Shown here piece by piece: positions 63,450 to 64,000 of a stretch of 64,000 nt of DNA. The notes under the pieces are model-generated. The model did no database searches. It worked only from the letters and a program-made list of their open reading frames with translations, and was not told where the DNA came from. Origin of the DNA: Alkalibacterium sp. AK22 (GTDB lineage Bacteria > Bacillota > Bacilli > Lactobacillales > Carnobacteriaceae_A). Position 1 is the first letter of the stretch. Every line of letters starts with the position of its first letter. The stretch spans positions 1 to 64,000 of the forward strand of contig NZ_JANL01000042.1 in assembly GCF_000585255.1 (NCBI RefSeq), written 5' to 3'. The position numbers and the translations under genes are program-made.

Positions 63450-63655
63450 AATATTTCGAAACAGAGGAGATAATCTATTGTAATACCATCCGATTTTATT
63501 TATAATTATTAGTGTACATAGCAGTTACATAGCTTTATTCGATTATGATCGCTGTATATGCACAAAACAAATGTATCTTTATGCTGACTATTCGTTCGAA
63601 TCAGGACTTTACGTTCCCGCGTAATAACTTGAAAACGGACATATTTACTATACAG

Positions 63656-63661
63656 TATAAT
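63656..63661 (+). promoter_or_regulatory. Probable -10 box of the major pilin gene
   Basis: A consensus TATAAT lies 25 bases before the pilin start. TTGAAA at 63629-63634 is 21 bases away, too far for an ideal -35. The promoter is therefore plausible but not certain. The 236 bases after pilC hold no clear terminator. Confidence 0.4.
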
Positions 63662-63685
63662 AGAAAAATTTAGGAGGACGAAATT

Positions 63686-64000
63686 ATGAGAAACAAGATC
63701 AAGCAGATGATGAAAAAAGAAGAAGGGTTCACGCTAGTAGAGCTTTTGGCAGTAATAGTTATTTTAGGTTTGATTGTTGCATTAGCAGTACCAGCAATAG
63801 GTAATGTAATAACAAGAGCTAATAATGAAACACAGGCTGCTGAATCAGCTTTGATTGTTGATGCTGCAAGATTATATGAAATAGAAAATGGAAGAATCGG
63901 AAGTGAAGGAGTTACTGTAGAAGCTTTAATCAATGCTGAATTTTTAGAGGTTAGGGATGGGGACCAACCGACCGGTAGTGTGATTAGAACGAATGATGGG
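63686..64000 (+). CDS. pilA: Type IV major pilin (PilA), truncated at window end
   Basis: The first 105 residues of a type IV pilin. The short leader ends in EEG, cleavage is expected after Gly14, and the mature start is FTLVELLAVIVILGLIVALA with Glu at +5. The following helix and start of the globular domain are present; the gene runs off the window. TAGGAGG precedes the ATG at nine bases. It has its own probable promoter, consistent with high expression of a main subunit. Confidence 0.93.
   Translation, partial: MRNKIKQMMKKEEGFTLVELLAVIVILGLIVALAVPAIGNVITRANNETQAAESALIVDAARLYEIENGRIGSEGVTVEALINAEFLEVRDGDQPTGSVIRTNDG

Noticed and set aside
63450-63685. c-di-GMP riboswitch upstream of the major pilin
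   Set aside because: Such riboswitches precede pilin genes in some clostridia, but neither the class I core sequences nor a long leader after the likely -10 box is visible here.

Overview
The window comes from a motile, low-to-moderate-GC Firmicute. Support for this is the AGGAGG-type ribosome sites, the flagellar gene order (FliY, FlaG, CheC and CheD present; no P- or L-ring genes), a Gram-positive SigD-type promoter consensus, and a signal-peptide-less FliP. A Lactobacillales member of the Carnobacteriaceae type (halophilic or alkaliphilic, near Alkalibacterium or Marinilactibacillus) fits best, partly because the stator looks Na+-type. That assignment is inference. No rRNA, tRNA, transposon, prophage or CRISPR is visible.

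Layout. Positions 1-8404 are flanking housekeeping sequence: a MATE exporter (minus strand), a SWIM/SNF2 helicase, a broken copper-binding four-helix-bundle gene, a 51-bp tandem repeat, then miaA-hflX. Positions 8815-19720 are a SigD-driven chemotaxis operon: a Cache receptor, cheW, cheD, cheB, cheR, cheA, cheC, cheY, cheW, and the switch genes fliM and fliY. Positions 20142-27010 are late flagellar genes: flgM-flgN-flgK-flgL, hag, then flaG-fliD-fliT-like-fliS. Positions 27369-48212 are the long early operon: flgB, flgC, fliE-fliJ, fliK, flgD, a flagellar operon protein, flgE, flbD, motA, motB, fliL, fliO, fliP, fliQ, fliR, flhB, flhA, the flagellar sigma factor and two rod-type genes. It ends in an FtsE-like ABC ATPase with no FtsX partner. 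Positions 48304-48509 hold a noncoding array of four hairpins built from Shine-Dalgarno and anti-Shine-Dalgarno sequence. Positions 48702-53509 hold two membrane-embedded chemoreceptors flanking a DUF2254 protein. Positions 53670-57248 hold an EAL protein with a degenerate GGDEF domain and an intact diguanylate cyclase. Positions 57250-64000 are a type IV pilus operon: three minor prepilins, PilB, PilT, PilC, and the start of a major pilin.

How it works together. One roughly 55-kb block carries swimming, chemotaxis, c-di-GMP turnover and type IV pili. Five matches to a strict TTAA/TAAA-N16-CCGATA(A/G)T promoter place chemotaxis, flgM, flagellin and two receptors under the flagellar sigma factor encoded at the end of the early operon. 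The diguanylate cyclase abuts the first prepilin gene, and PilB starts with a duplicated MshEN-type motif of the kind that binds c-di-GMP. A local c-di-GMP switch between swimming and pili is therefore plausible. The least explained items are the hairpin array, the orphan FtsE-like ATPase, the 51-bp repeat, and the placement of fliM and fliY behind a SigD promoter.
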